Shown here in pieces: positions 8,036 to 16,400 of a stretch of DNA of 64,000 nucleotides. The position numbers were made by a program, and so were the translations under genes. Source of the DNA: Sphaerochaeta associata (GTDB taxonomy: Bacteria > Spirochaetota > Spirochaetia > Sphaerochaetales > Sphaerochaetaceae); the NCBI RefSeq assembly GCF_022869165.1, contig NZ_CP094929.1, positions 2,542,001 through 2,606,000 of the forward strand. Reading direction: 5' to 3'. The notes under the pieces were generated by a model that saw nothing but the letters and a program-made list of their open reading frames with translations, was not told the origin of the DNA and ran no database searches. How positions within the stretch are numbered: the stretch's first letter is position 1; every line of letters starts with the position of its first letter.

Positions 8036-8727
8036 TCTTCCACTACCGGGCGCAGGACACCTTCTTGTGCAAGGCAAATCCGCTCACCAAGGTTGTTGCC
8101 GTCATCGCCATTTGTGTACTCATTCTCTCCCTCTCCTTGTCCGGCTTGCTTTTGGTAAGCGCTGCCTTGCTTGTCACAACCTTTGCCCAACACCTGCCCT
8201 TGCGCAGCTATAAGCGCGAGCTCAAGTACTTTGCCTTTCTGCTGTTGCTCATCCTTATAACCGAATATATGGCGACACAAAGCCATCAGCAGGCAGCTTC
8301 GGCCTTTCTTCGTTTCGTCTGCATAATCCTCTGCGGCCTGCTCATCGCCGACAGCACCTCTCCCGACGACCTGGCTCGATCACTGGGAAGCCTTCTCGAT
8401 GGAATCCCGTTCATACGGGGTTGGGAGGTTGCCAGCGCCATCGAGCTGACTCTCTCCATTCTTCCCATGATCTTCGATGCAGCCCTGCAGGTCGTCACCG
8501 CCAGAAAAGCCCGCCTTGAGAGACGACGCAACCCGTTGGCCTCACTCACCTCCCTGATTTCCGCCATCTTCAGCCTCCTGTTGGACAAGACCGAGGACCT
8601 CTCCCTAGCCCTGGAGGCAAGGCTCTTCGACCCGGTTCGTCCACGGCAGAGACTTCCTTACACGATAGCCGACCTGAAGCTCGCAATCCTTCTTCTCATA
8701 CTGCTTTTGCTTGCTTCCATGCTATAG
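8020..8727 (+). CDS. ECF transporter transmembrane subunit (EcfT/CbiQ type)
   Basis: A 235-residue membrane protein with hydrophobic segments near residues 25-70, 90-115 and at the C-terminus (LAILLLILLLLASML). Between them is a basic cytoplasmic stretch containing the coupling-helix Ala-Arg motif (LSLALEARLFDP), where EcfT proteins contact the ATPase. It scaffolds an S component and the ATPase encoded just upstream, whose 3' end it overlaps. Length is slightly below the usual 250-270 residues. The 3' end contains the promoter of the next gene. Confidence 0.85.
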   Translation: MAEALIFHYRAQDTFLCKANPLTKVVAVIAICVLILSLSLSGLLLVSAALLVTTFAQHLPLRSYKRELKYFAFLLLLILITEYMATQSHQQAASAFLRFVCIILCGLLIADSTSPDDLARSLGSLLDGIPFIRGWEVASAIELTLSILPMIFDAALQVVTARKARLERRRNPLASLTSLISAIFSLLLDKTEDLSLALEARLFDPVRPRQRLPYTIADLKLAILLLILLLLASML

Positions 8728-8728
8728 T
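8701..8728 (+). promoter_or_regulatory. Leaderless-type promoter of the 5-formyl-THF cyclo-ligase gene
   Basis: CTGCTT (8701-8706), 16 bases, then TGC-TATAGT (-10 at 8723-8728). Six bases separate the -10 box from the ATG at 8735, so transcription would begin on the start codon. The box overlaps the stop codon of the EcfT gene. Confidence 0.55.
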
Positions 8729-8734
8729 TATCCT

Positions 8735-9283
8735 ATGGATGCCAAACAAGCACTACGCACCGAGCTTAGACGCCAGGCAAAGCGCCTTGCTGCCTCTGAC
8801 TTTTCGCATGAGGACGCAATGAGCTGTGATGCATTGCTGCAATCGAGTGCATACAAGCAGGCGACCATGTTGTTTGCCTATGCTCCCATGGAAGATGAAG
8901 TAAACATCACAGCACTCTTGGAGCATGCAATCGCAAACAAGGCTCTTGCCCTGCCGGTATGCAAAGAGGATGGAATCATCACCTTTTTTCGTGTTGAGAA
9001 TCTTGCTTCATTGACAGCCGGACGGTATGGAATCCTTGAACCGAAACAGGAATTGCAGGTTGAACCAACAATGCATGATCTATTGGTGATTCCCGGTCTC
9101 GCATATACCAGAAACGGCAGGAGGCTCGGCCGCGGGAAAGGCTATTACGACCGCTATCTCGCCTCCAACCCCGGCTTCTTCACCATCGGCATATGCCGCA
9201 GCCATCAATTATTGGAAGATATCCCCACCGATGCATGGGACAAGTCAGTCAGGACAGTGCTTTGTGCAGGAGTATTTTATTGA
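8735..9283 (+). CDS. 5-formyltetrahydrofolate cyclo-ligase
   Basis: A 182-residue cytoplasmic enzyme that converts 5-formyl-THF to 5,10-methenyl-THF using ATP, salvaging a dead-end folate. The N-terminal KQALRTELRRQAKRL helix, the MLFAYAPMEDEVNI strand, and the ATP-binding signature RLGRGKGYYDRYL near residue 135 are all typical. Length is normal. The longer frame starts at 8711, but the ATG at 8735 gives the standard N-terminus and sits exactly seven bases after a TATAGT box, with no Shine-Dalgarno sequence. Its 3' end overlaps the end of the convergent EIIA gene by seven bases. Confidence 0.92.
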   Translation: MDAKQALRTELRRQAKRLAASDFSHEDAMSCDALLQSSAYKQATMLFAYAPMEDEVNITALLEHAIANKALALPVCKEDGIITFFRVENLASLTAGRYGILEPKQELQVEPTMHDLLVIPGLAYTRNGRRLGRGKGYYDRYLASNPGFFTIGICRSHQLLEDIPTDAWDKSVRTVLCAGVFY

Positions 9284-9768
9284 TTGTCCTTGCAGAACCA
9301 GACGAATCGCTGATCGGCCATCATGGAGAAAAACCGCTGGCAGGCCTCGTCGGACTTGCTCTGATGTATGTCCAAGAGGTGCGAGCGCATCTCCTCGGTG
9401 CGGACGCTGCGCAAAATTGAACTCAAGGCACCCAAATACTCCATTTGGATGGAAGGAGAGGAGGCGATGACAAAGAGCAGATGCACAGGCATGCCATCGG
9501 CGCTTCCGTACTCAAGCCCATCCCTGCTGATGCCCAGGGCGATGTGCACCTCGTTCAGTCCCAGGATCTTGCCATGGGCTATGGCCACCCCGTGACCTAT
9601 GCCTGTCGTCTGGGCGCGCTCACGACGAAGCACCCCGCGTTTGAAGCGCTCGATATCGGGAAGAGAGGAAAATATGTTGCAGGAATCTATCACTTCCAGG
9701 ATGGCCTGGGTTTTTTCAGTAGCCTGAAGCTGACAGATCACCGATCGGCAATCGTTACGAATATCCAC
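9277..9768 (-). CDS. PTS EIIA domain protein (fructose/nitrogen class)
   Basis: A 163-residue single-domain EIIA type 2 protein. GIGHGVAIAHGK carries the phospho-accepting His (the usual Pro before it is Ala), and VHIALGISRDGL and VHLLFVIASSP are the following core strands. The protein would take phosphate from HPr. No EIIB or EIIC is adjacent, so a regulatory, PtsN-like role is as likely as sugar transport. The frame is open to a GTG at 9789, but the GTG at 9768 lies exactly seven bases after a good TATAGT promoter, so it is preferred. There is no ribosome site before either start. It sits just upstream of nfnAB on the same strand, reading away from that pair's stop. Confidence 0.82.
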   Translation of the reverse strand: MDIRNDCRSVICQLQATEKTQAILEVIDSCNIFSSLPDIERFKRGVLRRERAQTTGIGHGVAIAHGKILGLNEVHIALGISRDGLEYGSADGMPVHLLFVIASSPSIQMEYLGALSSILRSVRTEEMRSHLLDIHQSKSDEACQRFFSMMADQRFVWFCKDNQ

Positions 9769-9774
9769 TACGAT

Positions 9775-9803
9775 ACTATACACAAACACGAAATGAGCTT
9801 CAA
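9775..9803 (-). promoter_or_regulatory. Leaderless-type promoter of the EIIA gene
   Basis: On the minus strand TTGAAG (9798-9803), 17 bases, TATAGT (9775-9780), then six bases to a GTG codon at 9768. The geometry puts the transcription start on the G of GTG. Confidence 0.6.
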
Positions 9804-9843
9804 GGCGGTGGACCCGAACGCAATCGGGTCCACCTGCAGTGAT

Positions 9844-11331
9844 CTAAAGGGTTTGCAGATAGTCATTCATTGCCTTTGCCGCCTTACGGCCCTGTCCCAT
9901 GGCAAGGATGACCGTCGCAGCACCAAGTACGATATCGCCTCCGGCATAGACACCCTTGAGCGTAGTCTCACAGGTCTCTTCATTGACGATGAAGTTTCCC
10001 CGTCTATTAACCTCGATCCCGTCGGTGGTTGCCTTGATCAAGGGATTGCTGTCGTTTCCGATGGCGACGATGACGGTGTCATAGTCGTACATCTTCTCAC
10101 TTCCTGCGATCTCGATGGGACTGCGTCTGCCTGAGGCATCAGGCTCGCCCAGTTCGCACGTGATCAACTCAACCCCGTTCACCCGCCCCTTCTCATTGGC
10201 GGTAATCCTAAGTGGGGCGTGAAGGTACAAAAACTGTACACCCTCTTCCTTGGCGTGAGCGACCTCCTCCTTACGGGCAGGCATCTCAACCTCGGTGCGG
10301 CGATAGACGATCGTCACCTCTTCGGCACCCAAACGCTTTGCCGTACGGGCCGCATCCATGGCCACGTTGCCGCCGCCGAAGACTGCAACCTTGTGAGAAT
10401 CAAAGAGAGGAGTCAATGCTTCTCCGACTGCATACGCCTTCATAAGGTTGCTGCGGGTCAGATACTCATTGGCCGAAAATACACCGATGTAGTTCTCGCC
10501 TTCGATGTTCATGAACTTCGGAAGGCCGGCACCCGAGCCGACGAACACGGCATCAAAGCCGTCCTTCTCCATCAAATCGGAGATCTTTCGGGTTTTGCCC
10601 ACCAGATAGTTTCGGCGGATCTCTACACCCATGGCAACCAGATTGTTCAATTCATGCTCGACGATCTTCTTGGGAAGACGGAACTCAGGAATGCCGTACA
10701 CCAATACCCCACCGGCCTTGTGCAACGCTTCGAACATCACCACCTCGTGGCCGCCTCTTCTGAGGTCTGCAGCGGCTGAGATGCTGGCAGGTCCGGTTCC
10801 GACCACAGCGACACGCCTTCCCGTCGGTTCTCCCACCTGGGGAACCTTCTCAAGCTCGTGCTCTCGGGCGTAGTCGGCGACAAACCGTTCGATGCGGCCG
10901 ATGGATACCGACTGATCGATGTCCTTGTGCATTTTACCTACAGTGCAGTAGAGCTGGCACTGACTCTCCTGCGGACAAACACGTCCGCAAATAGAGGGAA
11001 GCAGGCTGCTCTGCTTGATGATTTCAACCGATTCGGCAAACTTTCCCTGGGCAGCCTTGTCGATGAAGGCAGGAATATCGATGGCGACCGGACAGCCGGC
11101 GATGCAAGGCTTGTTCTTGCACTGCAGACAGCGCATCGCCTCGATCCTCACTTGGCTTTCGGTGTATCCAATGGCTACTTCCTGCATATTGGCAACCCTG
11201 ATCTCGGGCGCCTGGGTGGGCATCTCCTGCAGCGGTATCTGGGCCCGATCCCTCGGGGTCAACTTCTTATCGGCATATTGGGCCAGCAATGCCTGCGCCT
11301 GTGCGTCCAACTCTTCTCTCGTAGCATGCAT
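9844..11331 (-). CDS. nfnB: NADH-dependent ferredoxin:NADP+ oxidoreductase, large subunit (NfnB/GltD-like)
   Basis: A 495-residue flavoprotein of the glutamate synthase small-subunit family. The N-terminal part has the Cys-rich ferredoxin-like region (RCLQCKNKPCIAGCPVAIDIPAF, then CGRVCPQESQCQ) for two [4Fe-4S] clusters. Two nucleotide-binding folds follow: VVGTGPASISAAADLRRGG for FAD and VFGGGNVAMDAARTAKRLG for NAD(P)H. The ATG at 11331 has GGGGAGG upstream and lies five bases after the stop of the FNR-like gene, so the pair is one operon. With that partner it is best read as NfnB, which bifurcates electrons between NADPH, NADH and ferredoxin. A GltD role is less likely because no GltB is present. 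Confidence 0.9.
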   Translation of the reverse strand: MHATREELDAQAQALLAQYADKKLTPRDRAQIPLQEMPTQAPEIRVANMQEVAIGYTESQVRIEAMRCLQCKNKPCIAGCPVAIDIPAFIDKAAQGKFAESVEIIKQSSLLPSICGRVCPQESQCQLYCTVGKMHKDIDQSVSIGRIERFVADYAREHELEKVPQVGEPTGRRVAVVGTGPASISAAADLRRGGHEVVMFEALHKAGGVLVYGIPEFRLPKKIVEHELNNLVAMGVEIRRNYLVGKTRKISDLMEKDGFDAVFVGSGAGLPKFMNIEGENYIGVFSANEYLTRSNLMKAYAVGEALTPLFDSHKVAVFGGGNVAMDAARTAKRLGAEEVTIVYRRTEVEMPARKEEVAHAKEEGVQFLYLHAPLRITANEKGRVNGVELITCELGEPDASGRRSPIEIAGSEKMYDYDTVIVAIGNDSNPLIKATTDGIEVNRRGNFIVNEETCETTLKGVYAGGDIVLGAATVILAMGQGRKAAKAMNDYLQTL

Positions 11332-11336
11332 AACGC

Positions 11337-12185
11337 TTATGCCTCCCCTTCCTTGATGTGCATACCAATATGGCAGCGGTGATGAGCTTCCTGTTCCTTG
11401 CTCTTGTAGGTGCCCAGACGAAGCAGCATATTGTCCCAATCCACCTGATGTCCATCAAATTCCGGGCCGTCTACACAGACGAACTTGGTTTTTCCCCCGA
11501 TTGTCACCCGGCAACCGCCGCACATGCCCGTACCGTCGATCATAATGGTGTTCAAGCTGACAATCGTGTGAATCCCATAGGGTTTGGTGGTGAGGGCGGC
11601 AAACTTCATCATGATCGGAGGACCGATGATGACGACACAGTCGGGTTTGTATTGCTCACACAGCTCCTTCAGCGGTTCGGTCACCAACGCCTTGCGCCCG
11701 TAGGAACCGTCGTCGGTTACGACAATGACTTCATCGGCGGTAGCCTTCATATCCTCTTCCATGATCAAGAGGTCCTTGTTTCTGGCTCCCATGATCACCT
11801 TGACCTCATTGCCGGCTCGCTTCATGCCCTGTACGATGGGAAACAGGGGCGCCACACCAATACCTCCGCCGACACAAACAACCTTGCCGTATTTCTTGAT
11901 GTCGGTGGGTTTTCCCAGCGGACCAAGCAGGTTTTCTATGGTGTCGCCTACCTCAAAAAGAGCCAGGCGATGGGTTGTTTCTCCGACAGCCTGGAAAATC
12001 AGGGTGATGGAACCCTTGACAGGGTCTGCATCGGCAATCGTCAACGGAATGCGCTCGCCGAAATCCCCACCCATCTGCAGGATGATGAACTGTCCGGGCT
12101 TTCGCGCCTCGGCAATCTCCTTGGCCTCAATCTCCATTCTGAAAACTTCGGCCGAAAGCCGCTGCTTAGAAAGAATCGTATTCAT
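11337..12185 (-). CDS. nfnA: NADH-dependent ferredoxin:NADP+ oxidoreductase, small subunit (NfnA, FNR-like)
   Basis: A 282-residue ferredoxin-NADP reductase family protein. The FAD-binding barrel comes first (FGERIPLTIADAD), then the NAD(H) fold (VCVGGGIGVAPLFPIVQGMK). Near the C-terminus Cys residues in GTGMCGGCRV and FVCVDGPEFDGHQVDW provide a [2Fe-2S] site, as in NfnA and dihydroorotate dehydrogenase electron-transfer subunits. GAGGAGAAG precedes the ATG at 12185. It is the first gene of the nfnAB pair. Expected role: redox balancing between NADH, NADPH and reduced ferredoxin in an anaerobe. Confidence 0.9.
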   Translation of the reverse strand: MNTILSKQRLSAEVFRMEIEAKEIAEARKPGQFIILQMGGDFGERIPLTIADADPVKGSITLIFQAVGETTHRLALFEVGDTIENLLGPLGKPTDIKKYGKVVCVGGGIGVAPLFPIVQGMKRAGNEVKVIMGARNKDLLIMEEDMKATADEVIVVTDDGSYGRKALVTEPLKELCEQYKPDCVVIIGPPIMMKFAALTTKPYGIHTIVSLNTIMIDGTGMCGGCRVTIGGKTKFVCVDGPEFDGHQVDWDNMLLRLGTYKSKEQEAHHRCHIGMHIKEGEA

Positions 12186-12369
12186 GACTTCTCCTCAACA
12201 CTTGTCTTGGCGTATGCACAATCCACCACTCTGGCCTAAAGATAGGTCAAACATGCGAATAATAACAGGTGTGCATGGTGTTGTCAGTATTAAATTCTGA
12301 GCAAGGAGTGTCAAGTGTATCTTGCCCAAGAAGACGCATGCTGGCAAACTAGGGAAAGGAGGGTCAATC

Positions 12370-12714
12370 ATGATCAAGAAAGAACAGGAGATGAAAAGCG
12401 TCGTCAAGCAGAGGATGCGGGAAGGTACCGGGCAGGTGGTGGTCAAATCATTGATGGATGAGGGGACTGTATCGCACAGTCGGTTGTTCGCTGAGTTGGT
12501 CATCGAGAAAGGCTGCTCCATCGGCAAGCACGATCACGTAAATGAGACCGAGTACTATTGGATCACCGAAGGGAAAGGCATCGTCACCGAAGCCGACGGC
12601 GAGAAGGTCGTGCAGAAAGGCGATTTGGTCATCACCGGCGGCGGAGCCAGTCATGCCATCCGAAACGATGAGGATGAGACCTTGAAACTGATGGCCCTCA
12701 TCATTTTGGAGTAG
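12370..12714 (+). CDS. Cupin-domain protein
   Basis: A 114-residue small beta-barrel protein. Cupin motif 1 is visible as GCSIGKHDHVNETEYYWITEGKG, with His, His and Glu placed as metal ligands, and motif 2 as KGDLVITGGGASHAIRN with the last His. The ATG at 12370 has AAAGGAGG just upstream. Such single-domain cupins include sugar isomerases, dioxygenases and binding proteins; nothing here narrows the role. It is transcribed alone, between nfnAB and hsp20, and ends at a perfect hairpin. Confidence 0.85.
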   Translation: MIKKEQEMKSVVKQRMREGTGQVVVKSLMDEGTVSHSRLFAELVIEKGCSIGKHDHVNETEYYWITEGKGIVTEADGEKVVQKGDLVITGGGASHAIRNDEDETLKLMALIILE

Positions 12715-12722
12715 AGAATTGA

Positions 12723-12750
12723 AACAGCCTGCAGGAAACTGCAGGCTGTT
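12723..12750. terminator. Perfect 12-bp hairpin between convergent genes
   Basis: AACAGCCTGCAG (12723-12734), loop GAAA, CTGCAGGCTGTT (12739-12750). It lies between the ends of the cupin gene (+) and hsp20 (-), where a shared terminator is expected. Neither side has a clear T-tract, so the function is inferred from position. Confidence 0.6.
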
Positions 12751-12776
12751 GTGTGCAAGAGTATTGGTGATTGATG

Positions 12777-13199
12777 CTATTTAATCTTCACTTCAATCGT
12801 CTTTGGAAGGACTTCCTTCTTCTTGGGCAGGGTAAGGGTCAAGACACCGTCGGAGAACTCGCCCTCGATCTTCTCCTCATCGATATCCTCGGGAAGGCTG
12901 AAGGAACGCTCGAACTTCTTGAAGTATCGCTCGCGTACCAGGCTCTTCTTACCGTCGACATCCTTGAGAGACTCCTTGTTGCTGGAAAGCTTGAGAACAT
13001 GCTTGTCCACATTGACCTGCACCTCATCCTGCTTGTAGCCGGCGAGTTCTGCCTCGATCACATACGACTTCTCAGTCTCATAGATGTCCACCGGGGGAAT
13101 CTTGGAGCGACTCACACCCCAGTCGGAGAAGAGATCGTTGAACAGGGAATCGAAGTTCGAAAGACCATTATTCTGATTGTAGGTTACGTAATATTTCAT
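12777..13199 (-). CDS. Small heat shock protein, Hsp20/alpha-crystallin family
   Basis: A 140-residue ATP-independent chaperone that binds unfolding proteins. The alpha-crystallin domain begins at PVDIYETEKSYVIEAELAGYKQDEVQV and ends with the characteristic FSDGVLTLTLPKK; the C-terminal I-x-V motif is present as IEVKI. RYFKKFERSFSLPEDIDEEKI is also standard. GGAGG lies seven bases before the ATG. Upstream is a near-perfect sigma-54 promoter rather than a visible heat-shock operator such as CIRCE, so control may be through RpoN and an enhancer-binding activator. Confidence 0.95.
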   Translation of the reverse strand: MKYYVTYNQNNGLSNFDSLFNDLFSDWGVSRSKIPPVDIYETEKSYVIEAELAGYKQDEVQVNVDKHVLKLSSNKESLKDVDGKKSLVRERYFKKFERSFSLPEDIDEEKIEGEFSDGVLTLTLPKKKEVLPKTIEVKIK

Positions 13200-13250
13200 G
13201 TTGACACCTCCATGTGTTCATTGCTGTGCTTTTTCATTCGTAAAGTACTA

Positions 13251-13267
13251 TGCAACTGGCGTGCCAA
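13251..13267 (-). promoter_or_regulatory. Sigma-54 (RpoN) type promoter upstream of hsp20
   Basis: The minus strand reads TTGGCACGCCAGTTGCA. The -24 element TGGCACG and the -12 element TTGCA match the sigma-54 consensus, and GG and GC are separated by exactly ten bases as required. The predicted start is near 13240, giving a leader of about 40 bases to the hsp20 ATG. A very A+T-rich stretch (13274-13324) lies upstream. Confidence 0.7.
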
Positions 13268-13361
13268 CTTTTACCTAAATTTATAATATATTTCTATTTT
13301 TTTATATTATATCAATTTATAAAATCCTTTACGTACAGAGATTTCCATCACACTCCCTTGC

Positions 13362-13392
13362 ATGATTCCAATGTGGCCCAATCGGGAATCAT
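13362..13392. repeat. Inverted repeat downstream of purL
   Basis: ATGATTCC (13362-13369) and GGAATCAT (13385-13392) form a perfect 8-bp inverted repeat about 70 bases past the purL stop. There is no T-tract on the minus strand. It may mark the 3' end of the purine operon. Nothing else is evident between 13325 and 13459. Confidence 0.35.
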
Positions 13393-13459
13393 TGCTTCAT
13401 AGATAGGGCCAGAATGACACACCCATATCATAAAGACTCGATTTCTGTTCCCATCTGAC

Positions 13460-16400
13460 TCACCGAACGTAGTTTGCAGCCCCTTTGAAGAGTCCAAAGT
13501 CGGCCGAAACAGGCGCATTGCGGTAGAGCTCGCTGACGGCTCGCTCGCTATGTGCCATCCGTCCGAAGACCTTCCCATCTACAGAACTCAGGGCCTCCAC
13601 TGCATACAGCGACCCGTTGGGATTGTCGACCGAGAACGGGGCTGCAACATTGTGCTCATCCACATACTGGCTTGCTATCTGCCCGGCCTCCGCCAACGCG
13701 TTCAGGGTATCGGCATCGGCGGTGAAACGGCCTTCGCCGTGACTGATCGGAAGCCGATGAACCTGCCCCACCTCGTACTCGCTGAACCACGGCGAAAGCG
13801 TTGAACTGACCCGCGTCCTCACCACCGTCGAGATATGCCTGCCCGCTCGGTTGTAATCGAGCAAAGGATCGTGTTCTCCAATTGTCGTGATACGGCCGTG
13901 CGGCAGAAGGCCGAGCTGCACCAACGCCTGAAACCCGTTGCAGATACCGCCGACCAACCCGTCACGCTTCTCAAGCAGGTCGACGATCTCCTTCTGTATA
14001 AGAGGATTGCGCAAGAAGGCTGCGATGAACTTGCCCGACCCATCCGGTTCGTCGGCAGCAGAGAACCCTCCGCTGAGAAACAAAATCTGGGCCTGTCGGA
14101 GGGCGTCGCGCAGCCGCACGATGCTTCGTCTCACCTCGCTTTCGCTCTGGGTATTGATCACAACCGTTTCGCAGCTGACATTGCAGGCATTCCAGGCACG
14201 CTCGGCATCATACTCACAGTTGGTACCGAAAAAAACCGGAAGCAGCACCTTGGGCTTTGCAACCGGGTAACGGGAGCGGATGCGCGCCCGCTTCATATAA
14301 GACAAGGTAGGAACGGTCGATTCAGACTCCCACTCCTCCCTGTTGCCGTACACCGAAGAAAGAGGTGCTGCAAGCAGCTGTTGAATGTGCTCAAGCTCCC
14401 ATGTTCCAAAGGGCACGCAAAGTTCGGCTTTCTCCATGGTATGGCCGATGCAAACACTACCGGGACCAAGTTCGTGATCACTCTCAACCAGGAACGCACC
14501 GTAACGCTTGCAGAACAGATCGATGTCGGCAGTAACCTTGCAGCCGATGTCATTACCCAAGGCCATCTTGGAAAGAGCCTCGGCAATCCCACCGTATCCC
14601 AATGCCCAGCAGGAGAGAACCTGTTTCTTCCTCACCAACCCACCGACCTGCTCAAACAAGGCGGGAAGCTCTCTTTCCTGCTCTTTCTGCAGCAGATAGA
14701 GCTTGGAACCGGCTCTCTTCCATTCGGGACCGATAACATCGTCCTTGGGTGCGACCGAGACGGCAAAGCTCACCAAGGTGGGGGGGACATCCAGTTGCCT
14801 AAACGATCCGCTCATTGAATCCTTGCCTCCGATGGCGGCCTTGCCGAAAAGCCTTTGGGCCTTGTAGGCACCCAGAAGCGCCGAGGCAACCACGCCCCAA
14901 CGAGCCGGGTCATCCCCCGGCCGCCCGAAGTACTCCTGGAAGGTCAAATAGGTCTGGTCCCAATCACCACCGGCGGCCACCACTTTTGCAAGCGAGTGAA
15001 CAACAGCCAGAAAAGCTCCTTCAAACGGATTTGACTCCATAACATAAGGATCATACCCCCAGGCGGCAAGGCTGGCTGTGGAGCTTTCCACTTCCGGCAG
15101 GGCAATCAAGGCCGCCATCGCCTGAATGGGGGAGCGCATCGTCTTCCCGCCGAACGGCAGGAGCAGCGTTCCACAGCCGATGGTGCTGTCGAACATCTGA
15201 TTCAATGCCTGCTTGCTGGCGACATTCAAATCGGAGAGCATGGCTTCAAAGGCTTGGACGCTTTGTGCTGACGGCCTTTTCTCACTTCTTGGATAGTGTG
15301 GAATCTCCACCGTTGCATGCTTCTTCGCTCCGTTGCTATCGAGCAGGGATCGATCGATCTCAACAAGGACTTTACCCTGACAGGTCATCCTCAGAACAGG
15401 ATCTCCCGTCACTCGTGCTACAACCGTTGCTTCCAGATTCTCCTCGTTTGCATACTGTAGAAAGGCCGATACATCGAGCGGGGCGACCACCATGGCCATT
15501 CGCTCCTGACTTTCACTGATTGCCCGCTCGGTGCCGTCCAGCCCTTCATACTTGGTAGGGATGGCATCGAGGTCGATCACCAGGCCGGGGGCGAGCTCGC
15601 CGATGGCCACGCTCACCCCGCCGGCTCCAAAGTCGTTGCATCGCTTGATCAGAGACGAAACCTCCGCTCTTCTGAGCAGCCGCTGGATCTTTCGCTCCTC
15701 GGGGGCGTTGCCTTTCTGTACCTCGGCGGCGCACGACTCAAGCGAGGAAACATCGTGGCTTTTGGAGGAGCCGGTGGCTCCACCGCAGCCGTCACGGCCT
15801 GTCCTTCCCCCGACCAGGATGATCACATCACCTTCCACGGGAGTCTCTCTTCTCACGAAAGCTTGTCGAGCAGAACCGATGACAAAGCCGAGCTCAAGGT
15901 GCTTGGCGATAAAGTTCGGGTGATAGATCTCCTCGACAAGACCGGTGGCAAGACCAACCTGGTTTCCATAAGAACTGTAGCCCAAGGCCGAGCGTTGGGC
16001 GATGACACGCTGGGGCAGCTTTCCCTGCAGGGTTTCAGAAATGGGGGCACGAGGGTCTGCACTGCCGCTGATACGCATTGCCTGATACACATAAGCACGG
16101 GAGGAAAGGGGGTCGCGAATCGCTCCTCCTATACAGGTGGCTGCTCCTCCGAACGGTTCGATCTCGGTTGGATGATTGTGTGTCTCATTCTTGAACAACA
16201 ACAGGGAGGGAACCACACCCTCATTGGTTTGCACATCGACCTTGACGGAACAGGCATTGATTTCCTCTGAGACTTCCAGCTTGTCAAGCCTTCCCTCCTT
16301 CTTCAGCTGCTTTGCAGCAAGGGTGGCGATTTCCATCAAGCAAATCGGTTTATGGGGGGCAAGCAACCTATGAGAGTCCAAGAAGGAGGCAAACACCGAG

